From: Robiginitomaculum sp.
GTDB taxonomy: Bacteria > Pseudomonadota > Alphaproteobacteria > Caulobacterales > Maricaulaceae
NCBI GenBank assembly: GCA_002733805.1
Contig: NVXG01000002.1
Location: forward strand, 62,001-126,000
Direction: 5' to 3'
DNA: 64,000 bases
The notes under the pieces are model-generated. The model was given only the letters and a program-made list of their open reading frames with translations. It was not told the DNA's origin and searched no databases. Every line of letters starts with the position of its first letter. Within the stretch, counting starts at the first letter, position 1. Shown piece by piece: positions 1 through 9,851 of the stretch. A program made the position numbers and the translations under genes.

Positions 1-179
1 GAGCGGGGAATAACTGGTCACATCCACGCAAGCGCATGCGTCAATGAGCGTCAACAAGTGTGATTTTATTGTGGTTTTATTGCGGATGTGTGTACCGGGT
101 TTCTCAAACAATTGCAGTTTATCTGTGTGGGTCGTGCCACGAGTAACAATGCAAAATGACAATCAGGTGAAGGGTTGGG

Positions 180-249
180 CCCTCCGCTCTAACCGGAGGG
201 AAGCAGACGTAACCACCTCATTCTGTCGCCCTCCGGCTTGACCGGAGGG
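180..249. repeat. pair of CCCTCCG/CGGAGGG inverted repeats
   Basis: Two small palindromes lie about 30 bases apart: CCCTCCG at 180-186 with CGGAGGG at 194-200, and CCCTCCGG at 229-236 with CCGGAGGG at 242-249. This is REP-like intergenic material. Confidence 0.6.
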
Positions 250-294
250 TCCATGTTTTCGGGCAAGTCCTCGTGGCCGATCCTTTGAAGCTCC

Positions 295-364
295 CTTTGG
301 TCGCACCTCAGGATGAGGGAAATGTTATTTCACCAAGCCTCCTCATCCTGAGGTGCGACCAAAG
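295..364. repeat. perfect 24-bp inverted repeat (REP/BIME-like)
   Basis: The arms at 295-318 and 341-364 are perfect reverse complements over 24 bases, separated by 22 bases. The core reads GCACCTCAGGATGAGG. A related, less perfect element is at 16139-16257. Both are flanked by a CCTCGAAGGATCGGCA-type extension. The arrangement suggests a dispersed non-coding repeat family. Confidence 0.8.
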
Positions 365-480
365 CAGCCTCGAAGGATCGGCAAGCGACGCAACCTTACT
401 GGCTACGTGAGAAACCAACCAATGTCTGGCCATGCTCCCCAAATTCTGGCACCACTCCTTTTTGGGAAAAGGGTACGACC

Positions 481-1719
481 ATGCAGGACCGGTTTGCGGC
501 ATTTCGCCATGGGTCATTTTCCCGCTATTTCTGGGCTAGATTCAGTACATCATTTGCCACGCAAATTGTCTCGGTAGCAGTGGGTTGGCAAATCTATGAC
601 CAAACCCAAAATCCGGCTCTACTTGGTTGGATCGGGCTGGTCCAGTTTCTACCTGCTTTACTGCTGGTGATCGTCACCGGGATCACCGCCGATCGGTTCG
701 GGCGGCGACTGGTCATGGGCCTATCCATTTTGGCAGAAACTGTTTGCGCTTTCGCCATTTTAGCCTTGGCGCTCAGTGGAAATTTTCGGGCGGTTCCCGT
801 CCTAGTGATCTTGACGGTATTCGGCGTGGCCCGCGCTTTTCACGGCCCGGCCTCCTCGTCGCTGGTGGTCAATATTGTACCGAAAAAGGATTTCGCCAAT
901 GCCATTGGCTGGAGCACTTCATCTTGGCAATTGGCCTCGATTTTTGGACCAGTAGCCGGTGGATTGCTCTATGGAATTTCCGGGCCGATTGCCTACGCAA
1001 TTGCTGCCATTATTTTAGGGTTTGCCGCTTTCTTGGTGTTTTTGATCCCTAATCCGGCTCAGAAAAAAATGACTGAAAACCCCTCTTTCAAAGTCCTGCT
1101 CGGCGGGTTTAGCTATGTCTGGAAACAAAAAATCATACTGGGCGCGATCTCGCTTGATCTGTTTGCTGTGCTGCTGGGTGGCGCAGTCGCCCTGCTACCG
1201 ATTTACGCCCGCGATATTCTGGAGCTGGGACCAACTGGTTTGGGGTTATTGCGCGCCGCGCCCGGCATTGGTGCCATCATAACCATTAGCTATTTGACCG
1301 TGTTTCCGATCCGGGATCATGCCGGGATCATTTTATTTGTCAGTGTCGGATTATTTGGCTTAGCAACCGCAGTGTTTGGCAGTTCTACCTTGGCGTGGTT
1401 ATCAATCCTAGCCCTGTTGCTGGTCGGGGCGTTTGACATGGTTTCGGTCTATATCCGCGAAGTGTTGTTGCAATTGTGGACCCCGGATCATGTGCGCGGC
1501 CGGGTCAATGCGGTTAATTCGATCTTTTTGGGCGCGTCCAACGAATTGGGTGAGTTTCGGGCCGGTTTCATGGCCGCCGCATTCGGGGCGGTGTTTACCG
1601 TAGTGGCCGGTGGTTGTGCCGCCATTGGTGTAGCGGCGCTGTGGTCCCAGTGGTTCCCAGCGCTTCGAACCGCTAGGTATTTGCAAAGCCCGGATGATCT
1701 GGAAAAATCAGACGAGTAA
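481..1719 (+). CDS. MFS transporter (exporter type)
   Basis: A 412-residue, strongly hydrophobic protein compatible with 12 membrane segments. The loop-2 signature ADRFGRRLVMG lies at residues 70-80, where the major facilitator motif A is expected. The overall pattern resembles the DHA3/EntS-like exporters that move siderophores or drugs out of the cell, but the substrate cannot be told from sequence. The ATG at 481 has an AAGGG about 8 bases upstream. It is followed by a convergent phosphoribosyltransferase gene 9 bases away, so it is probably a single-gene unit. Confidence 0.85.
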   Translation: MQDRFAAFRHGSFSRYFWARFSTSFATQIVSVAVGWQIYDQTQNPALLGWIGLVQFLPALLLVIVTGITADRFGRRLVMGLSILAETVCAFAILALALSGNFRAVPVLVILTVFGVARAFHGPASSSLVVNIVPKKDFANAIGWSTSSWQLASIFGPVAGGLLYGISGPIAYAIAAIILGFAAFLVFLIPNPAQKKMTENPSFKVLLGGFSYVWKQKIILGAISLDLFAVLLGGAVALLPIYARDILELGPTGLGLLRAAPGIGAIITISYLTVFPIRDHAGIILFVSVGLFGLATAVFGSSTLAWLSILALLLVGAFDMVSVYIREVLLQLWTPDHVRGRVNAVNSIFLGASNELGEFRAGFMAAAFGAVFTVVAGGCAAIGVAALWSQWFPALRTARYLQSPDDLEKSDE

Positions 1720-1728
1720 CGACCGACC

Positions 1729-2307
1729 CTATTTTTGTGCGTCCAAGTGCGCCCGGCGAATTTGGATCAGCCCCTCGGGCAGGTTTTTATTGGCTCGCAC
1801 TTCGGCCTCGTTCAAGCCATCCAGTTCGTGCGGAAAGACCAACCATTTGTCGGTTTCTTCCATAAAATAATCCGGTACGCGATCTGTCATGTTTTTGGTT
1901 GGTTTGTAATAGACCGTCCCGACCCGCAAATCTTTCGGCATGTTAAGCCGGGTCAAGGTTTTCATCTCGCGGATGATCGCATCAATTGAACGGCCCGAAT
2001 CAAACACATCATCGACGATCAGCAAGCGATCATCAGCGTTCACGTTTTCAATCAGATAATGCAGGCCATGCACCCGCACCACATCGTCTTGTTCCCCGAT
2101 CCCGTGATAGGAAGAGGTGCGAATGGCAATGTGATCCGATGGTGAGCCGCAAAATTCCAACGCTTCTTGCACCGCGATACCGATCGGCGCGCCGCCGCGC
2201 CACACGCCCACGATATAATCCGGGCGAAAGCCACTACGCAGGATTTGCTCGGCCAGTTCAAATGATCCGGTCAGAAGTTCTTGCGCGCTGATATATGTCT
2301 TTTCCAT
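1729..2307 (-). CDS. phosphoribosyltransferase (HPRT-like)
   Basis: A cytosolic protein of 192 residues. The PRPP-binding loop LLIVDDVFDSGRS is at residues 95-107, and a PPi-binding segment VGVWRGGAP is at 33-41. These are the hallmarks of type I purine phosphoribosyltransferases, so a role in purine-base salvage is likely. The preferred base is not evident. The ATG at 2307 was chosen; an in-frame TTG at 2328 would add 7 residues but has no better ribosome binding site. The gene converges with the MFS gene. Confidence 0.8.
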   Translation of the reverse strand: MEKTYISAQELLTGSFELAEQILRSGFRPDYIVGVWRGGAPIGIAVQEALEFCGSPSDHIAIRTSSYHGIGEQDDVVRVHGLHYLIENVNADDRLLIVDDVFDSGRSIDAIIREMKTLTRLNMPKDLRVGTVYYKPTKNMTDRVPDYFMEETDKWLVFPHELDGLNEAEVRANKNLPEGLIQIRRAHLDAQK

Positions 2308-2411
2308 GATCTTGGCCCCATCTGGCAAAGCGAAAGGAGATTCGAAAGCCCAATATAGAAAAAGTCAGCGGGATCGCCTAGCCTGTTTACCAAGAGATTC
2401 GGTTTAAGAAA

Positions 2412-2540
2412 CGGTTTCCTTCCCCGCTTGCGAGGGAGGTGCCCCAAAGGGGTGGTGGGGGGCCTTTTTAGTCAAACAGGGCTGTTCCCCCCCTCCGAAC
2501 TAATCCGCGTCCACCTCCCCCGCAAGCGGGGGAAGACAAG
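2412..2540. repeat. long imperfect inverted repeat in intergenic region
   Basis: The arm at 2419-2441 (CTTCCCCGCTTGCGAGGGAG...) pairs with 2512-2535 (CACCTCCCCCGCAAGCGGGG...), with a further GGGGTGG/CCCC-rich stretch between. It is a non-coding dispersed-repeat type seen in many alphaproteobacterial genomes. It fills most of the 300-base gap between the two divergent genes. Confidence 0.7.
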
Positions 2541-2606
2541 ACGTTTTGGCTAGTCGCCTCCGAGCCGGGGTCGGAAGATGGTGATACAAGAAGAAATGGA
2601 AATCCA

Positions 2607-3422
2607 ATGATCGGTGCAAATCAACAATTCATTCTGGACCGAGCCATGCAGGTTTTTGACGGCACGGCTCACTTTGGCAATTTTAATTTGAACCTTCCAG
2701 GTCATTCAGAACGATTGGTCGAGGTGCCATGGGCCGCGCAACATTTGCGAGATGCCAAACACATTCTGGATATCGGTTTTTCTATGTCCTCGCTGGATTG
2801 GTTGGGCCTGTTACTGGCAACCAATACGAAGGGTGCGATCTTACAAGCGGCCGATATTGTGCGCCCCGAACGGGTACAAAGCCGCTATCCGCAAGCCTGG
2901 CGCGATGCGGCCTTGGCCGTGCCGGTCAGCATTGGCGACATTCGCAGCATCGAGCTACCTGCAAACCAGTTTGATCTGGTCACCTGCATTTCCACTATTG
3001 AGCATATCGGGTTTGATATTGCCTCCAATGATGATCCGAACAGTGCGTTTGAACGGGGCAAAACCCCGGCGGAAATTGCCGATACCCGTGACCCGGATGT
3101 GAACCAAGACGTGTTGCGGGCCTTTCACCGGGTATTGCAGCCGGGCGGACGGGTGATGATCTCGGTCCCCATGGGGCGCGGCGGGCCGACTTTGCTCAAA
3201 GACAGCCTCGGCCTTTACACACGGCAATGGGAATATGAGACCCAAAGTTGGCGAGAACTAACCACGCAACCGGGATTTGAGGTGCTAGAGCAATGCTTCT
3301 ATGCGCTGGGACCGGACGATTGCTGGCACCAAGTACAAAGCCCGACCGACTTGAGCGACAAGTCCAGCGAGCTACAACCCCACGCCAGCGGGTGCGCGTT
3401 ATTGTTGTTGCAAAAGACTTAG
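2607..3422 (+). CDS. class I SAM-dependent methyltransferase
   Basis: A 271-residue protein. A degenerate SAM-binding motif I (HILDIGFSMS) is at residues 52-61, and a motif IV-like segment DLVTCISTIEHIGFD at 123-137. A segment RVMISVPMGRGG further on fits the Methyltransf_11/23 fold. The substrate is unknown. The ATG at 2607 has only a weak GGAAA upstream, but no other in-frame start is better. Its last 4 bases overlap the convergent dehydratase gene. Confidence 0.7.
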   Translation: MIGANQQFILDRAMQVFDGTAHFGNFNLNLPGHSERLVEVPWAAQHLRDAKHILDIGFSMSSLDWLGLLLATNTKGAILQAADIVRPERVQSRYPQAWRDAALAVPVSIGDIRSIELPANQFDLVTCISTIEHIGFDIASNDDPNSAFERGKTPAEIADTRDPDVNQDVLRAFHRVLQPGGRVMISVPMGRGGPTLLKDSLGLYTRQWEYETQSWRELTTQPGFEVLEQCFYALGPDDCWHQVQSPTDLSDKSSELQPHASGCALLLLQKT

Positions 3423-4360
3423 GTTTTTAGCCAGCCTTGCTGCCGATACCAATCGACAGTTTGGGCAAAGCCATCTTGCAGATTGATTTTTGGTGTCCAG
3501 ATCTCAGCCGGAATTTCACGGCCCGGATCAATGGCCCAATCACCATGCAAAATTTCACGCACCTTGCCCGAATTGAATATCGGTGGTTCCGAGGAAAACC
3601 GCCCGATTTGCCCGGAGACAAAACCAGCCATTTGCATGATCGCTGCCGGGATCGGTACGGGGCGGTATTGCCCGCCAACTGCCGCAACCGCCGCTTGGGT
3701 GATTTGGGTCCAACTATACCCCTTCGTGCATCGGTCGCTGATTTCGAACAAACCGGTTGGCGCACGAGTATTCACCATCGCAGCAATCGCATTGGCTGCA
3801 TCTTCGCCGTGGATCATGGCAATGCGCGCCTCTGGCCGGCTCAATACCGGTTGCACCCAGGCTTCGGCGATTTCAAAAACTTGCAAGGTCTCGCGATCAC
3901 CCGGACCATAAATCGCGTTAGGACGCATGATGACCAATGACCCGCCATGAGCTTTGGCCGATACCTCACTGGCCGCCTTACTGTTGGCATAGGCAGATAA
4001 TTCAGGCTCGCGAGCCGTTACCGAAGACACATGGAGCAGCCGAATATCTGGGATAACATCCGCACAAGCTGCAACCAGATTTTTCGTCCCGCCGCCATTG
4101 ATCGCCAGTAATTCTGCAGCAGTTTTCGCCTTGATCGCCCCGGCAATATGCACCACGCAATCACAATTCGTGACCAGATCGCGCAAGGCTTTGCCGTCAT
4201 TTAGATCACCAATGACCAGTTCCGCGCCTTGCTCACGCAATTGAGCAGCACGAGATGTGTCACGAACCAGAGCTCGTAAGTTGTGCCCCTGCTGGGTCAA
4301 TGCATTTGCGACATGAGCCCCCAAAAACCCGGTGCCACCGGTCAGGGCAATTTGGGTCAA
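3419..4360 (-). CDS. NAD-dependent epimerase/dehydratase (extended SDR), CerR-like candidate
   Basis: An extended short-chain dehydrogenase of 313 residues. The Rossmann motif TGGTGFLG is at residues 7-14 and the catalytic YxxxK is Y124/K128. The start is a TTG at 4360 that overlaps the stop of the upstream fatty-acyl-AMP ligase (TTGA), so the two genes are translationally coupled. In Caulobacter a similar reductase/acyl-ligase pair (CerR and an acyl-activating enzyme) belongs to bacterial ceramide synthesis. That role is inferred from pairing only; the serine palmitoyltransferase and ACP partners are not in this window. Confidence 0.75.
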   Translation of the reverse strand: MTQIALTGGTGFLGAHVANALTQQGHNLRALVRDTSRAAQLREQGAELVIGDLNDGKALRDLVTNCDCVVHIAGAIKAKTAAELLAINGGGTKNLVAACADVIPDIRLLHVSSVTAREPELSAYANSKAASEVSAKAHGGSLVIMRPNAIYGPGDRETLQVFEIAEAWVQPVLSRPEARIAMIHGEDAANAIAAMVNTRAPTGLFEISDRCTKGYSWTQITQAAVAAVGGQYRPVPIPAAIMQMAGFVSGQIGRFSSEPPIFNSGKVREILHGDWAIDPGREIPAEIWTPKINLQDGFAQTVDWYRQQGWLKT

Positions 4361-6105
4361 TTGACCGCCGAGATTCGGTCCCGGCGCAGGGCTTCGAACG
4401 TACCATCCATATACATTTTGCGGGCCTTGGAACGGCTCAATTTGCCAGAGGAGGTTTGCGGTAATGAATGCGGCGGCACGCCCACAACCTGAGTCACCAG
4501 CCCATATTCAGAATTGACCAATCCCTCAATGGCACTCAGCAACGCAGTGCGCCGCTCCGGATCGGAAATCCGGGTTTGCACCAGTAAAACCACTTCTTCC
4601 GTGCCGCCATCATCAATCGAAAAGGCAGCAACGTCGCCGGAGCGCAAACCTTCAACACTGGACTCGGCCGACCATTCGAGGTCTTGCGGCCAAACATTGC
4701 GCCCGTTGATCAGGATTAAATCTTTGGCCCGGCCGGTAATTACGATCTGGTCGCCCCTGAAATACCCAAGGTCGCCAGTATCGAGCCAGCCGTCTTTAGA
4801 GAGCACACAAGCGGTTTCGCCCGCATTGCCAAAATATTCAGTCATCAAGCTGGGACCCGCTACAAAAATGCGGCCCACTTCGGCTTCACCCAACACCGTG
4901 CCGGCTTCGTTGCGAACTTCCATTTGGTGGCCGGGCAATACCGGGCCGCACAACACAAACTCGCGGGTCGGGACATCATCGTCCGCATCGACCAATACGG
5001 CTTTTCGTTCACTATCCAGTTTGTTCAGATCAACTCGGTCATAGACCACGCCCTGCCCAATCGGGGCAAAGCTGATGGCCAATGTGGTCTCGGCCATGCC
5101 GTAACTTGGCATCGGTGTGCCGCGCTTAAACCCAACTTTGGCGAAGCGTTCCACAAAGCGTTCCAGCACTTCCACCCGGATCATATCACCACCAATGCCG
5201 GCTGCCCGCCAGCAACTTAAATCCAGATGATCCAGACTGGCTTTAGCAGCACGCCGGGCGCACAAATCATAGCCAAAACTCGGCGAAAACGCCAAAGTCG
5301 CTTTATTGTCAGAAATCATGGAGAGCCACATCAGTGGCCGCCGGGCAAAGTCGCGGGTCGGCAACACATCATTGCTCATTTGCGTAACCACTGGGGTCAG
5401 CAAAAATCCGACCAGCCCCATATCATGATAAAACGGCAACCACGAACACGTGCGATCCCCTTCTTTAACGTCCAGACCATGGACCGCTATCGCCATGGCA
5501 TTGGCCATAAAAGCTTTGTGGGTGATCTCCACACCCAACGGAAAGCGGGTGGTTCCTGACGAAAATTGCAGATAGCTCAACCCATTCGGATCAATTTGCG
5601 GCAGCTCAGTGCTAGACGTATTGGCTTGCAAGAACTGGCTGAGCGATCCGGCCCAAGCCAGATCAAAAGTTTGCGCCGATTGTTCAATCCAGTCCGACAA
5701 ATTATCCGGGCAAAAAATAGCTTTGGCCCCACAAACCAACGCAATGCGGCGGATGTGCTCAATATAGCCTTCTTTGCCGCCAAATGCCACGGGCAACGGC
5801 AAGGGCGCAGGAAGAAGACCGGCATATTGGCAAGCAAAGAAAACGGTTACGAAATCAACGTCGGTTTCGGCAACCAGAGCCACCCGATCCCCAGGTTGCA
5901 GCCCACCGGCCAGCAAACGCCCGGCCAGGTCAACCGCCAGCTCGCGCAATTCAGCGTAAGGCAAGGCCCGTTCCAGCCCTTTGCGCGCCGAGTAAAAATT
6001 AAGGCCGGTTTTTCCAGTGGCCGCATAATCCAGCGCCGCACCCAAAGTGTCAAAGTCAGCCAGACGCAAGGGTATGCCACTCGTCGAAGAGGTTGGTTGA
6101 TTCAT
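4357..6105 (-). CDS. fatty-acyl-AMP ligase / acyl-CoA synthetase family
   Basis: A 582-residue AMP-binding enzyme of the FAAL type, which activates a fatty acid as acyl-adenylate and usually hands it to an acyl carrier protein. The P-loop-like core motif is [14 protein letters not shown], a variant of the usual YTSGSTGxPKG; the C-terminal part carries the hinge DTGDLGYF and a [10 protein letters not shown] segment typical of FAALs. The ATG at 6105 was chosen over an upstream GTG at 6126. It leads an operon with the SDR gene downstream and is divergent from pckA. Confidence 0.8.
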   Translation of the reverse strand: MNQPTSSTSGIPLRLADFDTLGAALDYAATGKTGLNFYSARKGLERALPYAELRELAVDLAGRLLAGGLQPGDRVALVAETDVDFVTVFFACQYAGLLPAPLPLPVAFGGKEGYIEHIRRIALVCGAKAIFCPDNLSDWIEQSAQTFDLAWAGSLSQFLQANTSSTELPQIDPNGLSYLQFSSGTTRFPLGVEITHKAFMANAMAIAVHGLDVKEGDRTCSWLPFYHDMGLVGFLLTPVVTQMSNDVLPTRDFARRPLMWLSMISDNKATLAFSPSFGYDLCARRAAKASLDHLDLSCWRAAGIGGDMIRVEVLERFVERFAKVGFKRGTPMPSYGMAETTLAISFAPIGQGVVYDRVDLNKLDSERKAVLVDADDDVPTREFVLCGPVLPGHQMEVRNEAGTVLGEAEVGRIFVAGPSLMTEYFGNAGETACVLSKDGWLDTGDLGYFRGDQIVITGRAKDLILINGRNVWPQDLEWSAESSVEGLRSGDVAAFSIDDGGTEEVVLLVQTRISDPERRTALLSAIEGLVNSEYGLVTQVVGVPPHSLPQTSSGKLSRSKARKMYMDGTFEALRRDRISAVN

Positions 6106-6220
6106 TTTCACTTGTCCCGCCCGCACGTATTTTATGTGACGTTTCGAGTACCACGTCTTTCATTGAGCGCAGATCAAATTTGCTTACCAAATGTGTACGC
6201 CCCCTCCAGACATGCGGAAT

Positions 6221-6247
6221 AAAAACCTTGGGCACCCAAAGGTTTTT
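6221..6247 (+). terminator. hairpin with T-run in the pckA leader
   Basis: AAAAACCTTGGG (6221-6232) pairs with CCCAAAGGTTTTT (6235-6247) with one bulged base and a 2-base loop, ending in five T. It lies about 100 bases upstream of the pckA start, so it is either an attenuator in the pckA leader or a terminator-like barrier between divergent genes. Confidence 0.5.
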
Positions 6248-6347
6248 CCAGATGCAAAATCGGAATTTGCAAGGGTGGACATCGCCGCCGCAAGCAGGTA
6301 ATCAGCCGCCAAACTGTCCGTCACTCTGCCAGCATGGGAGCAGATCC

Positions 6348-7949
6348 GTGAGCCAAGACACTTCTTGCCCGAACCCGACATCATTTGCCGCATTGGGCCT
6401 GAGCGCCAAACAGGTCAACCACAATTGGACCAATGCTGCACTGTACCAAAACAGTATTCGAAATGGTGAAGGCGAAGTTGCCGAAGGCGGCCCGTTAGTG
6501 GTCAAAACTGGCCAGCATACCGGGCGCTCGGCGCTGGACAAATACATGGTGCGCGACGGCGAAACCGAAGACACCGTCTGGTGGGACGCCAACACCTCGA
6601 TCACCCCTGCCAAATTTGATGCGCTTTGGGAAGATTTTAAAACCTTCGCCAATGACAGGCAAATTTTTGTACAACAATTGTTTGGCGGGGCTGATCTGGA
6701 TCATCGTTTGCCGGTGCAGATCATCACACAATATGCGTGGCACTCTTTGTTCATCCGCCATTTGCTGCGAATTCCTGCGACCAGCGATCTGGCTGATTTT
6801 GTAGCTAGTTTTACCATTATTGATTTTCCGGATTTCAAGGCTGATCCCACCCGCCACGGCACACGCGACGGGTCCGAAACGGTCATTGCGGTCAATATCT
6901 CCAAACGTTTGGTGCTGATTGGCGGCACGTCCTATGCCGGTGAAATCAAAAAATCAGTATTCTCGATTTTGAACTATTTGCTGCCCAAGGCTGGTGTAAT
7001 GCCGATGCATTGCTCGGTAAATGTGGGTGATGACGAAGACGCGGCCGTATTCTTTGGCCTGTCGGGTACTGGCAAGACCACCTTGTCAGCGGATCCCAAT
7101 CGTACCCTGATTGGTGATGACGAACATGGCTGGTCGGAAAATGGCTTGTTCAATTTTGAAGGCGGTTGTTACGCCAAAATGATTCGGCTTTCCGCATCGG
7201 CTGAACCAGAAATTTTTGCCACCACAAAAATGTGGGGCACGGTGCTGGAAAACGTGGTGATGGACCCCCGCACCCGCCAGCTTGATCTGGATGATGCCTC
7301 ATTGGCCGAGAACAGCCGAGGCGCGTACCCGCTAACCTCCATCCCCAATGCCAGCGCCACCGGGCGCTGTGGCCAACCCAAAAATATAATCATGCTGACC
7401 GCTGATGCGTTTGGCATTTTACCGCCGATTGCCAAGCTAACCCCATCACAAGCCATGTATCACTTCTTGTCCGGGTATACCGCCAAAGTAGCCGGTACGG
7501 AAAAAGGCGTGACCGAACCAACGGCCACGTTTTCGACCTGTTTTGGTGCGCCATTCATGCCGCGCCACCCATCGGAATACGGCAATCTGCTGCGCGAACT
7601 CATTGCCAAAAACCAAGTCAGTTGTTGGCTGGTCAATACCGGCTGGACCTCGGGTCCCTATGGCACTGGCCATCGCATGCCGATCAAGGAAACCCGCGCT
7701 TTGCTTTCCGCAGCTTTAGATGGGTCGCTGAACAGTGTGGAATTCCGCACCGACGAAAACTTTGGTTTTCTGGTGCCTGTTGCGGTACCCGGTGTCGACA
7801 CCAGCATTTTGAACCCGCGCGGTACGTGGGATGACGCCGAAGCCTATGACAAAAAGGCCGCGCAATTGGCCAAGATGTTTGTCGAGAACTTCAAAATCTA
7901 CACAGATTATGTAGACGCCGACGTGCGGGCCGCTGCACCGAGCATCTGA
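6348..7949 (+). CDS. pckA: phosphoenolpyruvate carboxykinase (ATP)
   Basis: Converts oxaloacetate and ATP to PEP, CO2 and ADP, the first committed step of gluconeogenesis; cytosolic. The kinase Walker [10 protein letters not shown] is at residues 237-245, preceded by the MPMHCSVN segment, and followed by the [10 protein letters not shown] metal/ATP region. The GTG at 6348 with GGGAG at 6336-6340 gives 533 residues, matching the usual length of about 530. The longer open frame upstream (from 6093) overlaps the divergent gene and lacks conservation. Fits with the glyoxylate shunt genes further on for growth on C2 or fatty acids. Confidence 0.95.
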   Translation: MSQDTSCPNPTSFAALGLSAKQVNHNWTNAALYQNSIRNGEGEVAEGGPLVVKTGQHTGRSALDKYMVRDGETEDTVWWDANTSITPAKFDALWEDFKTFANDRQIFVQQLFGGADLDHRLPVQIITQYAWHSLFIRHLLRIPATSDLADFVASFTIIDFPDFKADPTRHGTRDGSETVIAVNISKRLVLIGGTSYAGEIKKSVFSILNYLLPKAGVMPMHCSVNVGDDEDAAVFFGLSGTGKTTLSADPNRTLIGDDEHGWSENGLFNFEGGCYAKMIRLSASAEPEIFATTKMWGTVLENVVMDPRTRQLDLDDASLAENSRGAYPLTSIPNASATGRCGQPKNIIMLTADAFGILPPIAKLTPSQAMYHFLSGYTAKVAGTEKGVTEPTATFSTCFGAPFMPRHPSEYGNLLRELIAKNQVSCWLVNTGWTSGPYGTGHRMPIKETRALLSAALDGSLNSVEFRTDENFGFLVPVAVPGVDTSILNPRGTWDDAEAYDKKAAQLAKMFVENFKIYTDYVDADVRAAAPSI

Positions 7950-7999
7950 TCGGATTCATTCTTTTTCTATTGCGTTCCCCTTACCCCAGCAAAAATATA

Positions 8000-9811
8000 C
8001 TAAAGAAGCGGCTCGGCTGCGGCTTGTCTTTGCCACATGCGGGCATACAAGCCGTTTTCAGCCAATAGCTGATCATGGGTGCCCTGCTCGACCAATTTCC
8101 CGGCGGAAATCACCAGAATCAAATCTGAATCGCGAATGGTCGATAAGCGGTGGGCGATGGCCAGCGAAGTACGCCCTTTGGCCGCCGCGCTTAATGCCAG
8201 TTGCACTTCGCGTTCGGTCTCGGAATCAAGACTGGATGTCGCTTCGTCCAGCACCAAAATCGTTGGATTTTTCAAGATGGCCCGCGCAATACCCACCCGC
8301 TGTTTTTCGCCGCCAGACAGTTTCAAGCCACGCTCGCCAACTCTGGTTTCCAGACCTTCCGGCAAGCTGGCGATAAAGTCTGTCAAACGAGCCTCTTTTA
8401 AGGCTTTGGCAATTTGTGCCTCGGTCGCATCAGGCCGGGCATAGGTGATGTTAAATCGCAAGCTGTCATTAAACAGCGCCACATCTTGCGGGACTAACCC
8501 TAAGCCTTGGCGCAAGCTGGTTTGTTGTACGTCCCGGATATCCTTGCCATCAATCAAAATGCGCCCTTTGGCCGGATCATAAAATCGAAACAGCAATTTT
8601 AAAATGGTTGATTTTCCCGCGCCGCTGGGACCAACCACACCGATTTTGCTGCCAGCCGGTACACAAAAACTAATGTCGGACAGCCCGTCGGATCGCCCTT
8701 CATGAACGAAGCTGATCCCTTCAAACCGGATTTCTCCGCCGGAAACCACCAATGGTTCAGCATCCGGTGCATCCGCAATTTCTGGGTTGCGGTGCATCAA
8801 CTGATCCAAGTTTTCCAGATCGACCGCGCCTTGTTTGATCTCACGCCACGCAAAACCCAAAATGCCCAACGGGCGATAAATGTTCATCAGGATCAACACG
8901 GCGGCGGTCATATCGCCAACCTGCAATTGCCCGCCTCGCACCTGAAACGCCGCGACCAGCGCCACGGTAAAGACCCCTGCGCCCATGATAAACTCTTGCC
9001 CGGCGTTTAGCAGGGACAAAGAGCGCACTACTTTGACATAGAGCCGGCTAAAAATGCTGAGGGCTTCGCCATACCGATCTGCCTCGCGCTGTTCTGAGGC
9101 AAAGGCTTTTACGGTTTCAAAATTGGTCAGGCTGTCAATGGCGCGCCCGCGTACCTCGGTATCTGCTTCGTTCATCTCGCGGCGTTGGCGCACCCGCCAT
9201 TCGGTGATCCATAGGGTAAAGCCTACATAAAGCGCCACCGTGGCCACGGCTATCAGCGAAAACGACACCCCGTATTTCACGGCCAGAACCAACGCGGCCA
9301 GAACCAGTTCGACCAAGGTCGGAACAATGTTAAAGGCCAGAAACCGCAGCAAATAGTCAATCGAAGTGGAGCCGCGTTCAATGATCCGGTTCAGTGATCC
9401 AGCCCGGCGGGTCAGATGAAACTGCAAGGACAAGGCATTGCTATGGGCGAAGGCTTCCACTGCCGTTAGCCGAGTGGCGGCTTGTGAAACCACGGCAAAG
9501 AACGCATCGCGTATTTGCGGGAAACCAATCGCCAAAAAACGGGCCACCGACCACGCGACCAACATCAAAACCATTGATTTTGTAGCCAATTGCACTTTGT
9601 CGTCGCTCAACGCATTGATCGCATCTCCGAAGAATATCGGAGAAACCACCGAGAATAATTTGGCGATCAGCGTCAGCACAATCGCCATACCCATCAGGGG
9701 ACGATACTGGCGCAGCTCGTCCCGAACCAACAGACGAAAGACCCGGCGCAAAGCGGGTCCCAAACTACCATCGGTTTCAAATTTGGATTGTTCGTCTTGT
9801 TCCGCCCGCAT
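8000..9811 (-). CDS. Atm1-type ABC exporter (ATP-binding/permease)
   Basis: A half-transporter of about 603 residues with an N-terminal six-helix domain and a C-terminal ATPase: Walker A GPSGAGKST, signature LSGGEKQR, Walker B ILVLDEATSS and H-loop IAHRLST. The membrane domain has the Atm1/HMT1 family markers IERGSTSIDYLL and DSLTNFETVKAFASEQRE, so it is likely an inner-membrane exporter of glutathione-linked sulfur or metal species. The ATG at 9811 is chosen; an upstream start at 9889 would overlap the preceding LysM gene. Probably cotranscribed with it (gap about 40 bases). Confidence 0.85.
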   Translation of the reverse strand: MRAEQDEQSKFETDGSLGPALRRVFRLLVRDELRQYRPLMGMAIVLTLIAKLFSVVSPIFFGDAINALSDDKVQLATKSMVLMLVAWSVARFLAIGFPQIRDAFFAVVSQAATRLTAVEAFAHSNALSLQFHLTRRAGSLNRIIERGSTSIDYLLRFLAFNIVPTLVELVLAALVLAVKYGVSFSLIAVATVALYVGFTLWITEWRVRQRREMNEADTEVRGRAIDSLTNFETVKAFASEQREADRYGEALSIFSRLYVKVVRSLSLLNAGQEFIMGAGVFTVALVAAFQVRGGQLQVGDMTAAVLILMNIYRPLGILGFAWREIKQGAVDLENLDQLMHRNPEIADAPDAEPLVVSGGEIRFEGISFVHEGRSDGLSDISFCVPAGSKIGVVGPSGAGKSTILKLLFRFYDPAKGRILIDGKDIRDVQQTSLRQGLGLVPQDVALFNDSLRFNITYARPDATEAQIAKALKEARLTDFIASLPEGLETRVGERGLKLSGGEKQRVGIARAILKNPTILVLDEATSSLDSETEREVQLALSAAAKGRTSLAIAHRLSTIRDSDLILVISAGKLVEQGTHDQLLAENGLYARMWQRQAAAEPLL

Positions 9812-9851
9812 GGTCACAACATGGCCCGGCTTACATAAATAACAAGAGGCT

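Larger units (their letters stand above)
1..480. other. gene-free leader region with palindromic repeats
   Basis: No convincing gene is present. A 65-codon open frame at 44-241 lacks a ribosome binding site and ends inside a repeat. The region holds three inverted repeats (180-200, 229-249, 295-364), described separately, and the promoter zone of the MFS gene that starts at 481. Confidence 0.6.

Noticed and set aside
44-241. 65-codon open frame near the left end
   Set aside because: No ribosome site, unusual composition, and it ends in a palindromic repeat.
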